A program made the translations under genes and the position numbers. Positions 15,866 to 25,056 of a DNA stretch of 64,000 bases are shown here, piece after piece. The notes under the pieces were generated by a model. The model did no database searches and was not told the DNA's origin. It worked only from the letters and a program-made list of their open reading frames with translations. The DNA comes from CBEUVQ01 sp965546615 (GTDB lineage Bacteria > Bacillota > Desulfotomaculia > Desulfotomaculales > Desulfohalotomaculaceae), in contig CBEUVQ010000004.1 of the NCBI GenBank assembly GCA_965546615.1, forward strand, positions 1 through 64,000. Direction: 5' to 3'. How positions within the stretch are numbered: the first letter of the stretch is position 1; every line of letters begins with the position of its first letter.

Positions 15866-17170
15866 TTATTTTAGTTTTGTGGGCAGCTGTACGGCCTCGG
15901 CCAACCCTTCTTTAAAGTTTTGTGCTTGATCACATTCCATAATGAACGGCCATATAACATCATTCATTTTTTGATATTCTTCCCCACTGATTGGCTGCAT
16001 ACCATGAGCTAAGAAACTAAAATTTCTTGTGCTGATAACTGATAATATTTTCTCGCGCCATTTTTCCCATACCATGCCAACAGGGTGCTTAATGCAGTAA
16101 AGCAGTTCGTAATCTTCATTTAATCCAATCTTTATTTTGCCTTGAGCTGTTCGTCTTGGTTCCAGCCTTTGTCGGCATTCTTCCGGCAGCACAGATGTAT
16201 CTACGTCTTCGCTTGTAAGCCGGGGATTTGCAGTACGCAGGCAAAACTGAGCATACATTTCCAACCCGCGATATATTCTGGCCACCGCATCGTCATAATT
16301 ACCCTGAGCAGCACGCCGCTTAGCATTTTGCAGCACATCATATACCAGCATAAATCCGGGGGGATTTTTTTGGTTTTCTGCCTGCCACTGCTCATACCAG
16401 TCCAGAGTGCTGTTTATTTTTTTTAGCAGGATGTAGTAAGGTATAATATTTTCATCTTTTTTATACAGTTCGATATATTGTACCGCACCCCGATAATCAA
16501 ATCTATCCCATGCCGCAAAACCTTTGCATAGATACAACAATCTCTCCAATTCCGGGGCGTCTTCCAATAAACCGTACTTTCCCATTTCCTCCAGCACACT
16601 GACCACTGCTTTATAATTCCAATCCTGCAAAAGACCGTCACACAGCACCATTTGTTTTTGCACAAAGGCAAAATTGGTAGTCATTTTAGCGACCCGTTCT
16701 AAACCGTCACGCACCCGCACCAAATCTAACCGCGGGCCCTTAACCAAGCTTAGTTTACAGTCGGGATGTTCCATTGCTGCAGCGGCCAAGCCTGCAGACA
16801 TTGACTTTGTTCCGCCGGTATAATCCACAATCACTTCACTGTACTTTTCTAAGCAGGAACGGATTAAACGCTCGGATACTTTATAAACATTGTATGGATT
16901 GTCATGTTCGACAATTTCAATACTGTAATTATCCTCAGTGAGATCGGCCTGTTTTACAATACTGGGGCGGTCATCCCTGCTGCGATACCCGCACCGCGGG
17001 CATTCTCTTTCTTTACATACCAAGCCCTCGCCGTTAACCGTAACACTGCTGCCTTTATTTACACCTTCAGATTCAGAGCACAAAAAAATCACCTGATCAG
17101 GCTGATGATCTTTAATAGATTTTACTATCGGTGCATCCGATCCTCCCACCGTTAGCAGCAACACTTTCAT
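15866..17170 (-). CDS. CARF-HEPN CRISPR accessory ribonuclease (Cas02710/TIGR02710-like)
   Basis: 434 aa. The N-terminal CARF domain starts MKVLLLTVGGSDAP and has the ligand-binding loop DYTGGTKSMS (116-125); such domains bind cyclic oligoadenylate made by Cas10. A four-cysteine-containing insert (VCKERECPRCGYR, about 51-63) may bind zinc. The C-terminal helical half includes RIYRGLEMYAQF and ends with RNFSFLAH (382-389), an R-X6-H motif fitting a HEPN ribonuclease centre. It is the last gene of the type III locus, 151 nt after cas6, with its own AAGGAGG site. Likely role: ancillary RNase activated by the Csm complex, like Csm6. Family name from memory. Confidence 0.85.
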   Translation of the reverse strand: MKVLLLTVGGSDAPIVKSIKDHQPDQVIFLCSESEGVNKGSSVTVNGEGLVCKERECPRCGYRSRDDRPSIVKQADLTEDNYSIEIVEHDNPYNVYKVSERLIRSCLEKYSEVIVDYTGGTKSMSAGLAAAAMEHPDCKLSLVKGPRLDLVRVRDGLERVAKMTTNFAFVQKQMVLCDGLLQDWNYKAVVSVLEEMGKYGLLEDAPELERLLYLCKGFAAWDRFDYRGAVQYIELYKKDENIIPYYILLKKINSTLDWYEQWQAENQKNPPGFMLVYDVLQNAKRRAAQGNYDDAVARIYRGLEMYAQFCLRTANPRLTSEDVDTSVLPEECRQRLEPRRTAQGKIKIGLNEDYELLYCIKHPVGMVWEKWREKILSVISTRNFSFLAHGMQPISGEEYQKMNDVIWPFIMECDQAQNFKEGLAEAVQLPTKLK

Positions 17171-17321
17171 AGCAAAGCCTCCTTATGAATGAACTTTTCG
17201 ACCAATAAACGCGGTGTTTTTCTCTTGCGCCTCAAACCAATGAAATTTTGAAACAAGTGCGTCAATCATATTGTCTAACTAACTGCTGTGCGAATAACAA
17301 TACGACGCACAACACCGCACT

Positions 17322-18137
17322 TTACACGCAAAATGTTACTTTAACTTGGCCCATACCCATTGTAGTTTTATAACCAATTCCACTGTATCGTGTAAACTTT
17401 AGTAAAGTGGTAATGTATCTTAAAACTTTCTCATCAACATTACTGGGAATTTCAAAATAGCAGCTGCCTTTGAATCCAACAATCTTATAATTGTCTATGT
17501 TTACATTTTCTGTTTTAAGATTATATTTCACCAAATAACATGATTCTGTTATTAATTGAAGTTTATCGGAAGGTATTTTCATCAATTTAGGACAGAAATA
17601 ATTCCATTTATTAATGCAGTTTTCAAAAACAACAGATACATCAGGCAGTATATAATGAATAGATTTTGATCCAAAGGTAGTTGGTGACAAAAAATTTATG
17701 ATAAATGACTTATACTGCAACGGCTTTTCAGAATTTAATTCTTTAAAACCTGTTATCTTTTCTAAATAAACCGCAGTAATGACAAATTCTATATCTCTGA
17801 TTCGAATGTGCACGGCAGCGGTAAAATAACTATAAACAGCATTATAAAAAGCTAAAAATAGCCGTTCATCAATGAAAGCTGCTCTGAAGCTGTACTTTTT
17901 GCCGCCTTTTACTTGGTATAAATTATTTTGAGCTTTAAGCCCTCTTAACATTGACAGCGTAAAAGGTCTTAACCCTTTTTGCTGATGCAGCTCGACACTG
18001 ATAACCGGGTCAACTTCCTGCAGAAGTTTAAAAAAAAGGTCGTGAATATACAATGCGTTGCCGACGGGCAAATTCCCGTCGGCAACGGCTGTAAGCTCAA
18101 CATTTATTGCCGTAAGCAATTTCGCACCGCCATTCAA
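17322..18137 (-). CDS. cas6: CRISPR endoribonuclease Cas6
   Basis: Processes precursor CRISPR RNA inside repeats. About 271 aa from TTG at 18137; a second TTG about six codons in, after GGCGGTG, is equally plausible because homologs begin near the INVEL strand. The N-terminal ferredoxin-like fold includes LTAINVELTAV and LYIHDLFFKLL. The C-terminus ends in the glycine-rich RYSGIGYKTTMGMGQV loop that marks Cas6. The start overlaps the csm4 stop by about 40 nt, so both are translated from one mRNA. The length and N-terminus argue against this being Csm5. Confidence 0.9.
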   Translation of the reverse strand: MNGGAKLLTAINVELTAVADGNLPVGNALYIHDLFFKLLQEVDPVISVELHQQKGLRPFTLSMLRGLKAQNNLYQVKGGKKYSFRAAFIDERLFLAFYNAVYSYFTAAVHIRIRDIEFVITAVYLEKITGFKELNSEKPLQYKSFIINFLSPTTFGSKSIHYILPDVSVVFENCINKWNYFCPKLMKIPSDKLQLITESCYLVKYNLKTENVNIDNYKIVGFKGSCYFEIPSNVDEKVLRYITTLLKFTRYSGIGYKTTMGMGQVKVTFCV

Positions 18138-19059
18138 CGTTAGGTTTATCTATACATGCAGGCACCGCTAACGTACAGCCGCACTGTACTATGCCGGGAA
18201 AATGCCCACTGACATTTCTTACCAACCTGCCATAACTTAATTTCGGCTGATCTGTCCAAAATACAGAACCCGGTTTTAGCATTAATACCGGTTTTTTAAA
18301 TGGATATCCGGAATGGGCATATTCTTGTCCTAATTTGCCATATTTAACAAAGATTTGATACTGCCCGATTATGGGATCATTTTTACACGGTACATAATTA
18401 GACAGCACCACAAAAGAATTAGCATTATCAGGAACAGCGAAACCATTAAATTGAGAAAAATCTTCAATGGCAAAGTGGCCTTTGCCCACATTCGCTCTCT
18501 TACCGAACCCTCTGAGAGACAGCTGCTCAAACATATCAAGAACCAGTTGTTCCCACCCCGGTTCAATGCCCAAGTAGATCGAAATATGTGTATCATACCA
18601 AAAAGTTTCCAAGGTTTCGTATAATCCAGCGTCAATTGTAGTGTCAGTAATTCTGGAGATTTGGTTATGCATAACCCCTACCACTATGTTAAGTTTTTCT
18701 TTTGGTTTCACATCTACCCGTCCGTTATTAATAACAGTGTTAAATTCATTTAATGATAACCAATTTGTCTTTTTGCTCTGCTTATTCTTTCTGGCTTGTT
18801 CTAACGCTTGATCTTTGGTAAGCATGCCGTTATCATCAAAGCAATTTGCCGTTAACGGTTTAGGCAGATAATCCCCAGGAAAACCGCAGGAAATTGTTAA
18901 TGGATAGTTTCCTTTTTCATATTCTGCTAAAAACTTTTTTAATTCTTCCTCACCCTTTGTTTGCAGCATTATCCAACAGAGGCTGCCAAATACGGTATCG
19001 CTGTGCCAAGGTGTAATTTGACTGGATATTGGCCTTATTTTTATTTTGTAGATATTCAT
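18097..19059 (-). CDS. csm4: Type III-A effector subunit Csm4 (Cas5 group)
   Basis: 320-aa RAMP protein capping the crRNA 5' handle and contacting Cas10. The N-terminus IYKIKIRPISSQITPWHSDTVFGSLCW is typical in its parts (strand, then HSDTVFG loop). A glycine-rich RGFGKRANVGKGHF loop lies near residues 190-205, followed by LSNYVPCKNDP. It starts 15 nt after csm3 with AGCGGGTGG upstream. It is immediately followed by cas6, where a csm5 gene would normally be expected. Confidence 0.92.
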   Translation of the reverse strand: MNIYKIKIRPISSQITPWHSDTVFGSLCWIMLQTKGEEELKKFLAEYEKGNYPLTISCGFPGDYLPKPLTANCFDDNGMLTKDQALEQARKNKQSKKTNWLSLNEFNTVINNGRVDVKPKEKLNIVVGVMHNQISRITDTTIDAGLYETLETFWYDTHISIYLGIEPGWEQLVLDMFEQLSLRGFGKRANVGKGHFAIEDFSQFNGFAVPDNANSFVVLSNYVPCKNDPIIGQYQIFVKYGKLGQEYAHSGYPFKKPVLMLKPGSVFWTDQPKLSYGRLVRNVSGHFPGIVQCGCTLAVPACIDKPNVEWRCEIAYGNKC

Positions 19060-19074
19060 AAAGCCACCCGCTCT

Positions 19075-19722
19075 CTAAAGTTCAAATCTTTCACCATCCA
19101 AGGTTAAATTAATAAATTTTACTTGGCCGTATCCTCTGCTGCCTGAACCGCCTAAGTAAGTGTTTTCTACAGATTTAAGGGCTTTTTTGGCATAATCGAT
19201 AATATCCTTTTCATTGTCAATGTCAAAAATTTGCAGCACTATCTCAAAATCAAACTTTGCCCCGGCAGGAACCCGTTCCTGCATGCGGGGGTGCTTAGCC
19301 ACACCGGTGGTTCTTACAATCATATTTTCTGTTTTAACTTCTATATATGATTTGCCCTCACGAGCAGCATTCATCATATCTTGACGGCTTTCTTCGCTCA
19401 ACATGGCGTCCCGCACCAGCATTCTGGTTGGACCAAGTTGATGTTTACTATTTTTATGCGGGCCAAACATTCGGCAAACCATGCATGTATCTTGTCCGCA
19501 ACCGCATGGTTCATTGCCCATCTTTCCTTCAATTTTTTCCATTTGCGAGCGCATTTTGCCCTTTAATGAAGACCCGGGCACATAAGGTTCTTTAGTAACA
19601 GGGTGTTTAATAACCGGATTGTCAATACCGCCTATTTCAATTGTTTCAGCACTTCCGCCGATATGCATACCTGTAAGGCAATGTATTTGCCCTTTTATCA
19701 TTGAAGTTTTTAATAATTTCAT
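19075..19722 (-). CDS. csm3: Type III-A backbone subunit Csm3 (Cas7 group)
   Basis: 215-aa Cas7-like subunit that lines the crRNA and cuts target RNA every six nucleotides. TGMHIGGS is followed by GGIDNPVIKHP; Asp34 aligns with the catalytic Asp33 of streptococcal Csm3, so RNase activity is predicted. VPGSSLKGKMRSQME is the family signature. CGCGQDTCMVCRMFG is a cysteine cluster, probably zinc-binding. GGSGSRGYGQVKF is the C-terminal glycine-rich loop. Spaced 20 nt after csm2 with a GGGGGAA site. Confidence 0.95.
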   Translation of the reverse strand: MKLLKTSMIKGQIHCLTGMHIGGSAETIEIGGIDNPVIKHPVTKEPYVPGSSLKGKMRSQMEKIEGKMGNEPCGCGQDTCMVCRMFGPHKNSKHQLGPTRMLVRDAMLSEESRQDMMNAAREGKSYIEVKTENMIVRTTGVAKHPRMQERVPAGAKFDFEIVLQIFDIDNEKDIIDYAKKALKSVENTYLGGSGSRGYGQVKFINLTLDGERFEL

Positions 19723-19742
19723 TGGCTATTCCCCCTATACCA

Positions 19743-20249
19743 TCATTTGCTTTTTGGATAATGAAATGTAAAATAAGCTACCACCGCCTGAAAATGCGGC
19801 AGAAAACCTTCTTTAATATCCTTTACACTGCAGCATTTATCAACATTTGTGTGAATAAAATCATAAAAAGTTTGAGGTACTTTATCTTTTCCACGAGCCT
19901 CTGCCACAAAGGAATCCAACGCCTTTATGTCATTAATAAACCTCTTTTGGTCACCGGAAAAAGAATAGCTTTTTTCCGCTGTTTTCGCATGCCCGTAAAA
20001 TCTTCTTAACTGACTGCTGTTCAGATAGCTGCCAAAATTTTTAGCAATTTTTGATGCGGTATCAGTTAAAAGTGTTTCTAATAAATAGCCTTCCTCATCA
20101 AAATAACCTTGGGCAAGGTAACCGTTGGGCAAACCTGTTTTAACAGATTTTTGATAAGACTTATCCGATGGTTTATTTTGATTTTTAGATGCATTATATT
20201 GTTTAGCAAACGGATGTTTTTGCAGCTGTCTCTTCCAATCGTCATTCAT
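19743..20249 (-). CDS. csm2: Type III-A small subunit Csm2 (Cas11)
   Basis: 168-aa helical small subunit stabilising the crRNA-target duplex. The core from about residue 60 shows the Csm2 pattern (NSSQLRRFYGHAKTAE, KAEARGK-like VAEARGKDK, FLPHFQAVVAYFTFH). The first ~55 residues are polar and lysine/asparagine-rich, probably flexible, and longer than in many homologs. It starts 3 nt after the cas10 stop with GGGAGGTATAAAGA inside cas10, implying coupling. Confidence 0.92.
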   Translation of the reverse strand: MNDDWKRQLQKHPFAKQYNASKNQNKPSDKSYQKSVKTGLPNGYLAQGYFDEEGYLLETLLTDTASKIAKNFGSYLNSSQLRRFYGHAKTAEKSYSFSGDQKRFINDIKALDSFVAEARGKDKVPQTFYDFIHTNVDKCCSVKDIKEGFLPHFQAVVAYFTFHYPKSK

Positions 20250-20252
20250 TCT

Positions 20253-22601
20253 TTATACCTCCCTGGTAGCACATAAAGCATAATCAACAATTACCCTTAA
20301 ATTAATCAGCGACGGGTTTGTTATATTTAAAAGACTTTTCAACCAATCCAATACTTCTTTACTGCATTTATTTTCCTTTTCCTTTCTGCCTATTTCATAA
20401 GCCAATAAAGCATGATACTTTAAACCCGCAACATTGTCATTATTCCAAAAACTTTGAAACATTTGGTCATAATTCTTTAATTTCCATAGATCAGAATGGG
20501 TAAGTTTCTTTGCAGTTATCCATTTAGTCAATTGCTTACCCTGATTAATGCAGTCTTCAAAATCATCCCAGCTAAGGGTTCGCTGAAATATACTGATTTG
20601 ATTTCTTCCGAATTTTTTGCATTTAAGTACCTTTTCTTTAGAATCTTCCAACAGATCCTCGGCATTTTTCACTGCCGCATTAACCGGTGTTTTTGTTTTT
20701 GCCAAGCTGATGCCGGCAGAAAGGGTAATGTTTTCATTAAAACAAGTAAAACTTTTAAATTCTTTTTGAACTTTCACAGAAAAATCAATTATTTCATCCC
20801 ACGGCCCTATAACCATTAAATCATCGCCACCGGAAAATACAATATAGCAATCGGGGAATTCTTTTTCGATTAATTGATTAACCCTACCGGAGAAAAATAA
20901 GTCCAGCATTCTGCTAAAGGTAGTTACCCTGGAAATACTGTCGGCTGATTCGTCTGCAGTATTTCCTTTAAAACCAAGGCTGAAGAGCTGACCGAGGTTA
21001 TCAACGTCTGCCTTAAAGTAGGCTAACCTGCTCGCGCCTATTTCATTGATGATTTCACTAAAGCTTTTTGTTTGTCCGTTATCGTTTGGTACGTAATTAG
21101 CCATGTGCCGGGTTAACATATTTATGTTGGGATAAATCTTATTTTCATTAATTTGAAATACCACTTCTTGCTGTGAACATTGGGGATTTTCTTTAAGTAA
21201 ACTTACCCCATACCTACCCGGTATTTGGATATCTGCACAGTCGCTCTTTGTAAATTTCAGCCACTTAGCAGAGGGCAGTTTCTTTCCAATTTCCAAGTCT
21301 TTAAGACACAAGAGTCCATAAGCTTTACCATTAACCTCTTGTACGGCAAATTCTTTACCACAGCCTCTACATAGACCTAAACTTTTGCTGTCAACGTTGG
21401 CAAAAGTAAACATATTTTCATTCCAGCTGTTATTTTCTGAAATAATAACACCGGAGAAAGGTCTTTTTTTCTTTATTTCCAGCTTATTAATAACCTTACT
21501 GACAACATAACCAAAATTATGAAAATCGCATCCAGCCATATTTATTGCTGCAAAATTAAAAGCTATTTCACCATGCAGTTCATGGAGCAGATATTCATCT
21601 ATTTCTTTTTGAATTTGATTAATTTTCAAATGATATTCCTGAATATTAGGAAGCAGTATATAAAACTTGCCACCTGAATTCATCAGAATATTAGCCACCG
21701 GCAAATTAAAACTGTCTATTATTCTAAATGAAATCAACTCTGTTAACACTGCCAGCGAAAATGACCTAGCCCGCAGCCTCTTGGATACAGCACCCGCACC
21801 GGTGTTGGAGCCTGAGAAGATATAACCCTGAATGCCGGAAAGGTCTCCAACCAATAGTGTAAATTTGGGTTTGCGGTCATCTTTTAATAAATCTAAAGAA
21901 AAATCGTTGATTGCGCTATGGTATTGATATAGACAAGCTGATATTGCACTGGTCGTTTTTAAATGATCAAAGAGTGAAATGTCTGCAAATTTTTCTTGAG
22001 TGTTGGAAGGTATACACCACGTATATTTGAGCAGAAGAGAATATAACTGGTTGTAGAAAGTATCAAAGTTAGTTATGCTGCTAACTATTTTTTTGAAATC
22101 CTCACCAAAATTCCGAAGGTGTTTATTTATTGCAGACTCAGAATGGCCTGATACTGCTATTGGAAAAGCATTTTCCGGACGGTATTCCGCTGCATGATAC
22201 TGCAATTTTTCAGGAGTTTGACGGCCAATCTCCAGCCTTGAGAATATTGAATCGAGCGGGCGTTTTTTATAATCTTGGTACTTTCCATCTGTCTCCCCTC
22301 TTTCTAAAGACGAGTAATTATCTGCCCGACAAACAATATAAGCAAAGGGGATTTTATCTTCGGGTGCTGATTGCACTTGTAATTTTTCAGGGAAGTACTT
22401 ACTTTCATGGTGTTTAAGTACCAGCATCTGCAAAAGATCCGGGTCAACTACCTTCGATAATTCTCTCGAAAATGCTTTTACCAGTCGTGCTGAAACTTCA
22501 GGGTGCTTACCTTTAACATCAAGACTGCCAAATTTACCCTTTTGCAAAAACTTACCAATATCATGTAATAAGCCTGCCAATACGATTGTCTTATAAATCA
22601 C
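20253..22601 (-). CDS. cas10: Type III-A signature protein Cas10 (Csm1)
   Basis: 782-aa large subunit. The N-terminal HD nuclease motif is LAGLLHDIGKFLQKG (H13-D14), for single-stranded DNA cleavage. A palm domain follows, then CRGCGKEF with a later cysteine (zinc site), and a second palm domain with FSGGDDLMVIGP (GGDD at 591-594), the cyclic oligoadenylate synthase centre. Both active sites look intact, so ssDNase and second-messenger activity are predicted, the latter matching the CARF-HEPN gene at the operon end. First gene of the locus, starting after the lysE-type terminator. GTG start, AAAGGGGTG upstream. Confidence 0.96.
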   Translation of the reverse strand: MIYKTIVLAGLLHDIGKFLQKGKFGSLDVKGKHPEVSARLVKAFSRELSKVVDPDLLQMLVLKHHESKYFPEKLQVQSAPEDKIPFAYIVCRADNYSSLERGETDGKYQDYKKRPLDSIFSRLEIGRQTPEKLQYHAAEYRPENAFPIAVSGHSESAINKHLRNFGEDFKKIVSSITNFDTFYNQLYSLLLKYTWCIPSNTQEKFADISLFDHLKTTSAISACLYQYHSAINDFSLDLLKDDRKPKFTLLVGDLSGIQGYIFSGSNTGAGAVSKRLRARSFSLAVLTELISFRIIDSFNLPVANILMNSGGKFYILLPNIQEYHLKINQIQKEIDEYLLHELHGEIAFNFAAINMAGCDFHNFGYVVSKVINKLEIKKKRPFSGVIISENNSWNENMFTFANVDSKSLGLCRGCGKEFAVQEVNGKAYGLLCLKDLEIGKKLPSAKWLKFTKSDCADIQIPGRYGVSLLKENPQCSQQEVVFQINENKIYPNINMLTRHMANYVPNDNGQTKSFSEIINEIGASRLAYFKADVDNLGQLFSLGFKGNTADESADSISRVTTFSRMLDLFFSGRVNQLIEKEFPDCYIVFSGGDDLMVIGPWDEIIDFSVKVQKEFKSFTCFNENITLSAGISLAKTKTPVNAAVKNAEDLLEDSKEKVLKCKKFGRNQISIFQRTLSWDDFEDCINQGKQLTKWITAKKLTHSDLWKLKNYDQMFQSFWNNDNVAGLKYHALLAYEIGRKEKENKCSKEVLDWLKSLLNITNPSLINLRVIVDYALCATREV

Positions 22602-22684
22602 CGTTTCACCCCTTTCTTCCGGTATAATTTTACATTGTTACTAATATTTCCTTCATTTTCTGGTTATTTTTTTAATTTTAAAAA

Positions 22685-22709
22685 ACAAAAACCGCCAATA
22701 GAGGCGGTA
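22685..22709 (-). terminator. Terminator of the LysE-type transporter gene
   Basis: Minus strand ACCGCC-TCTATT-GGCGGT followed by TTTTGTTTTTT. It separates the transporter gene from cas10, so the CRISPR operon needs its own promoter in 22602-22685; I saw no clear one in this AT-rich stretch. Confidence 0.8.
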
Positions 22710-22717
22710 TAATATAT

Positions 22718-23341
22718 TTATTTTTGCTTGAGTAAACTTAACCCCAAGCCGATAAACAATACCCCGGTTAATTTGTTTAACATATTAGTGACAGCAGGAT
22801 TATCATGCAGCTTTTTTGTTACCTGCGAAGAAAAAATTGCAACGATCAGTGTCCAAATTGTTGCGGTAGCAGTAAAGGTAAAACCTAAAATCAGAAAAGG
22901 AATTGGTCCAAAGTGGTTGGTCGGGTCGACAAACTGAGGTAAAAAAGCAAGAATAAACAGCGCAACTTTGGGATTTAACAGATTGGTCAATATCCCCTGC
23001 CCGTATATCCTCAGCATAGTATCCTTTTTTTTATCCTCTACTGAAAAATTTTCCGCTGAAGAAATCAGCGATCTGATACCTAAATAGGCTAAATACACAG
23101 CTCCAATGAATTTGATAATATTAAAAATGATTATTGATCTGGCGAGAACAGTGGTTAAACCAAATGAGACCAGCAAAGTATGAACGGCTATGCCGGTACT
23201 GATGCCAAAAACTGAAAGCACTCCCGCTTTTCTGCCTTGAGAAATACTTCTTCCCAAAATATACATTGTGTCTATTCCCGGAGTTAGGTTCAATATAATT
23301 CCGGAAAGCACAAATACTTCAAAATTCACAATTCCAAACAC
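22718..23341 (-). CDS. LysE/RhtB-family amino-acid exporter
   Basis: 207-aa, about six-helix membrane protein. The family signature NLTPGIDTMYILGRSISQGRKAG spans residues ~18-40, with GISTGIAVHTLL and the NPKVALFILAFLPQFVD loop near the middle. Predicted export of amino acids or their derivatives. GTG start with TTGGAGG upstream. Single-gene unit upstream of the CRISPR locus; no functional link evident. Confidence 0.9.
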   Translation of the reverse strand: MFGIVNFEVFVLSGIILNLTPGIDTMYILGRSISQGRKAGVLSVFGISTGIAVHTLLVSFGLTTVLARSIIIFNIIKFIGAVYLAYLGIRSLISSAENFSVEDKKKDTMLRIYGQGILTNLLNPKVALFILAFLPQFVDPTNHFGPIPFLILGFTFTATATIWTLIVAIFSSQVTKKLHDNPAVTNMLNKLTGVLFIGLGLSLLKQK

Positions 23342-23592
23342 ACTGCTGCCTCCAAAAAGTTAAAGTGTAGCATATTACTTCTATACTTTTATAATAGCAC
23401 AACCGTTACCAAACGCTGTAATGTTTTTGTTTTACAGCGTCATCAACTGCTTTCTTTTTACAAGTAATTGCTTTTTGGAATTAATCAGCAGCATGTGCCT
23501 TTTTTGTGCCTCTTTTGAGTCTTTTATTGTCACAACGAATTAAATTCTTACATATAAAAATGATGTATAAACTTAAGCGAGGTTTTATAAAA

Positions 23593-25056
23593 TTGAATGA
23601 TTATAATAATACGCCAATTATTAATGCATTAAAAAAATACATAAAAAAAGGCACTGTTCGCTTTCACATGCCCGGTCATAAGGGAAAAAGTATTACTCAT
23701 CATTCATTAGGTGACTTACTGGACAGCAAAGTTTTTCTGGCAGATATCACCAACGTACCGGGAATGGACGACCTGCATCAGGCACACGGAGTAATTAAAG
23801 CAAGCCAGCAGCTGGCTGCTCAAATTTATGGGGCGGACTATACATATTATTTAGTAAACGGCAGCTCTTGCGGCCTGCAGGCTTTACTGCTGGCGGTTTG
23901 TAATCCCGGTGATAAAATATTGGTACCGCGCAACATACACCGCTCAATTTTAAGCGGTATTATTCTAAGTGGTGCAATTCCGGTTTTTTATTGGCCGGCA
24001 TATGAACACAATTATAAAATACCGCTGGGTGTAACTCCACAAACCATTCAAGAAAATTTAATCAATCACCCCGATGTGCGGGCGGTGCTGCTGGTTAACC
24101 CTACCTATCACGGTATTACTTCTGATATTTCCAATATCGCGCAGATTGTTCACCGCCGCAATATCCCGCTGTTGGTTGATGAAGCACACGGACCGCATCT
24201 TATTTTTCATCAAGATTTGCCGGCAAGTTCATTAGAGTGTGGGGCTGATGCTTCGGTACACGGTTCACATAAAATGCTGCCGGCGTTTACCCAAGCCTCG
24301 ATGCTGCATTTAAAGGGCAGCCGGTTAAATCGCACCCGTTTAGAAGCAGCTTTGCGATTACTGCAGAGTACCAGCACCTCTTATCTTTTGCTCGCCTCGC
24401 TGGAAGCTGCCTGCATGCAGATGAGTGAACATGGTGAAGAAATGCTGCAGGATGCTTTGGATAAAGCCGCTTTTCTGCGAACAGAAATCAATAAAATCCC
24501 CGGATTTGCTTCATTTGGCAGCGAAATTACCAACCACCCGGGAGCATTTGGCTTAGACCCTACAAAAGTAACTGTTTCGGTGGAACAGCTAAATATTTCC
24601 GGCATTTGGGCAGAAAAAATGCTGCGCGAGAGCCACGACATTCAGGTAGAAATGTCTGATTTGTTTAATTTGCTGTTAATTGTTACCGCCGGCAACAGCA
24701 GCGATGAAATAAATCATTTTATCAAAGCATTAAAAGAACTTAAACGTTACAGTACAAAAAATAAATTGCGCTGCAGTTTAACAAATATAATTCAACCTGT
24801 TACCACGTTACCACAAGCAGCAATTTCGCCCCGCGAAGCATTTGCATGCGAATACATTTCTTTACCGCTGGAAAAAGCGGCGGGCAGAATCTGTACCGAA
24901 ACGGTGGCCTGCTACCCGCCCGGTATTCCGACAATCTGCCCCGGTGAGATTATCACACAAGATATTATCGATTATCTAATCATCGTCCGGCAGATAGGTA
25001 TGCACTTTCAAGGCTGTTCTGACCCCGCTTTAAATTTTATAAATGTTGTTAAATAA
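23593..25056 (+). CDS. Orn/Lys/Arg decarboxylase family protein
   Basis: PLP-dependent basic amino-acid decarboxylase, 487 aa from TTG at 23593. RFHMPGHKGK starts the family pattern; NGSSCGLQALLLA binds the cofactor phosphate; VDEAHGPHL contributes the PLP-contacting aspartate; HGSHKMLPAFTQ contains the PLP lysine. Length matches the shorter Bacillus SpeA/YaaO-type enzymes. TTG follows GCGAGG at suitable spacing; upstream ATG codons at 23560 and 23563 have no ribosome site. Likely makes agmatine or cadaverine; substrate undecided. The 3' end overlaps the convergent VanW gene by 49 nt. Confidence 0.92.
   Translation: MNDYNNTPIINALKKYIKKGTVRFHMPGHKGKSITHHSLGDLLDSKVFLADITNVPGMDDLHQAHGVIKASQQLAAQIYGADYTYYLVNGSSCGLQALLLAVCNPGDKILVPRNIHRSILSGIILSGAIPVFYWPAYEHNYKIPLGVTPQTIQENLINHPDVRAVLLVNPTYHGITSDISNIAQIVHRRNIPLLVDEAHGPHLIFHQDLPASSLECGADASVHGSHKMLPAFTQASMLHLKGSRLNRTRLEAALRLLQSTSTSYLLLASLEAACMQMSEHGEEMLQDALDKAAFLRTEINKIPGFASFGSEITNHPGAFGLDPTKVTVSVEQLNISGIWAEKMLRESHDIQVEMSDLFNLLLIVTAGNSSDEINHFIKALKELKRYSTKNKLRCSLTNIIQPVTTLPQAAISPREAFACEYISLPLEKAAGRICTETVACYPPGIPTICPGEIITQDIIDYLIIVRQIGMHFQGCSDPALNFINVVK

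Noticed and set aside
17322..18137. Csm5 identity for the gene after csm4
   Set aside because: The length, N-terminal fold and glycine-rich RYSGIGYKTTMGMG end fit Cas6, and Csm5 is usually longer with a different start.
15107..23400. CRISPR array near the cas genes
   Set aside because: No regularly spaced direct repeats were seen in the gaps 15830-15865, 17171-17321 or 22602-22717, nor elsewhere in the window.
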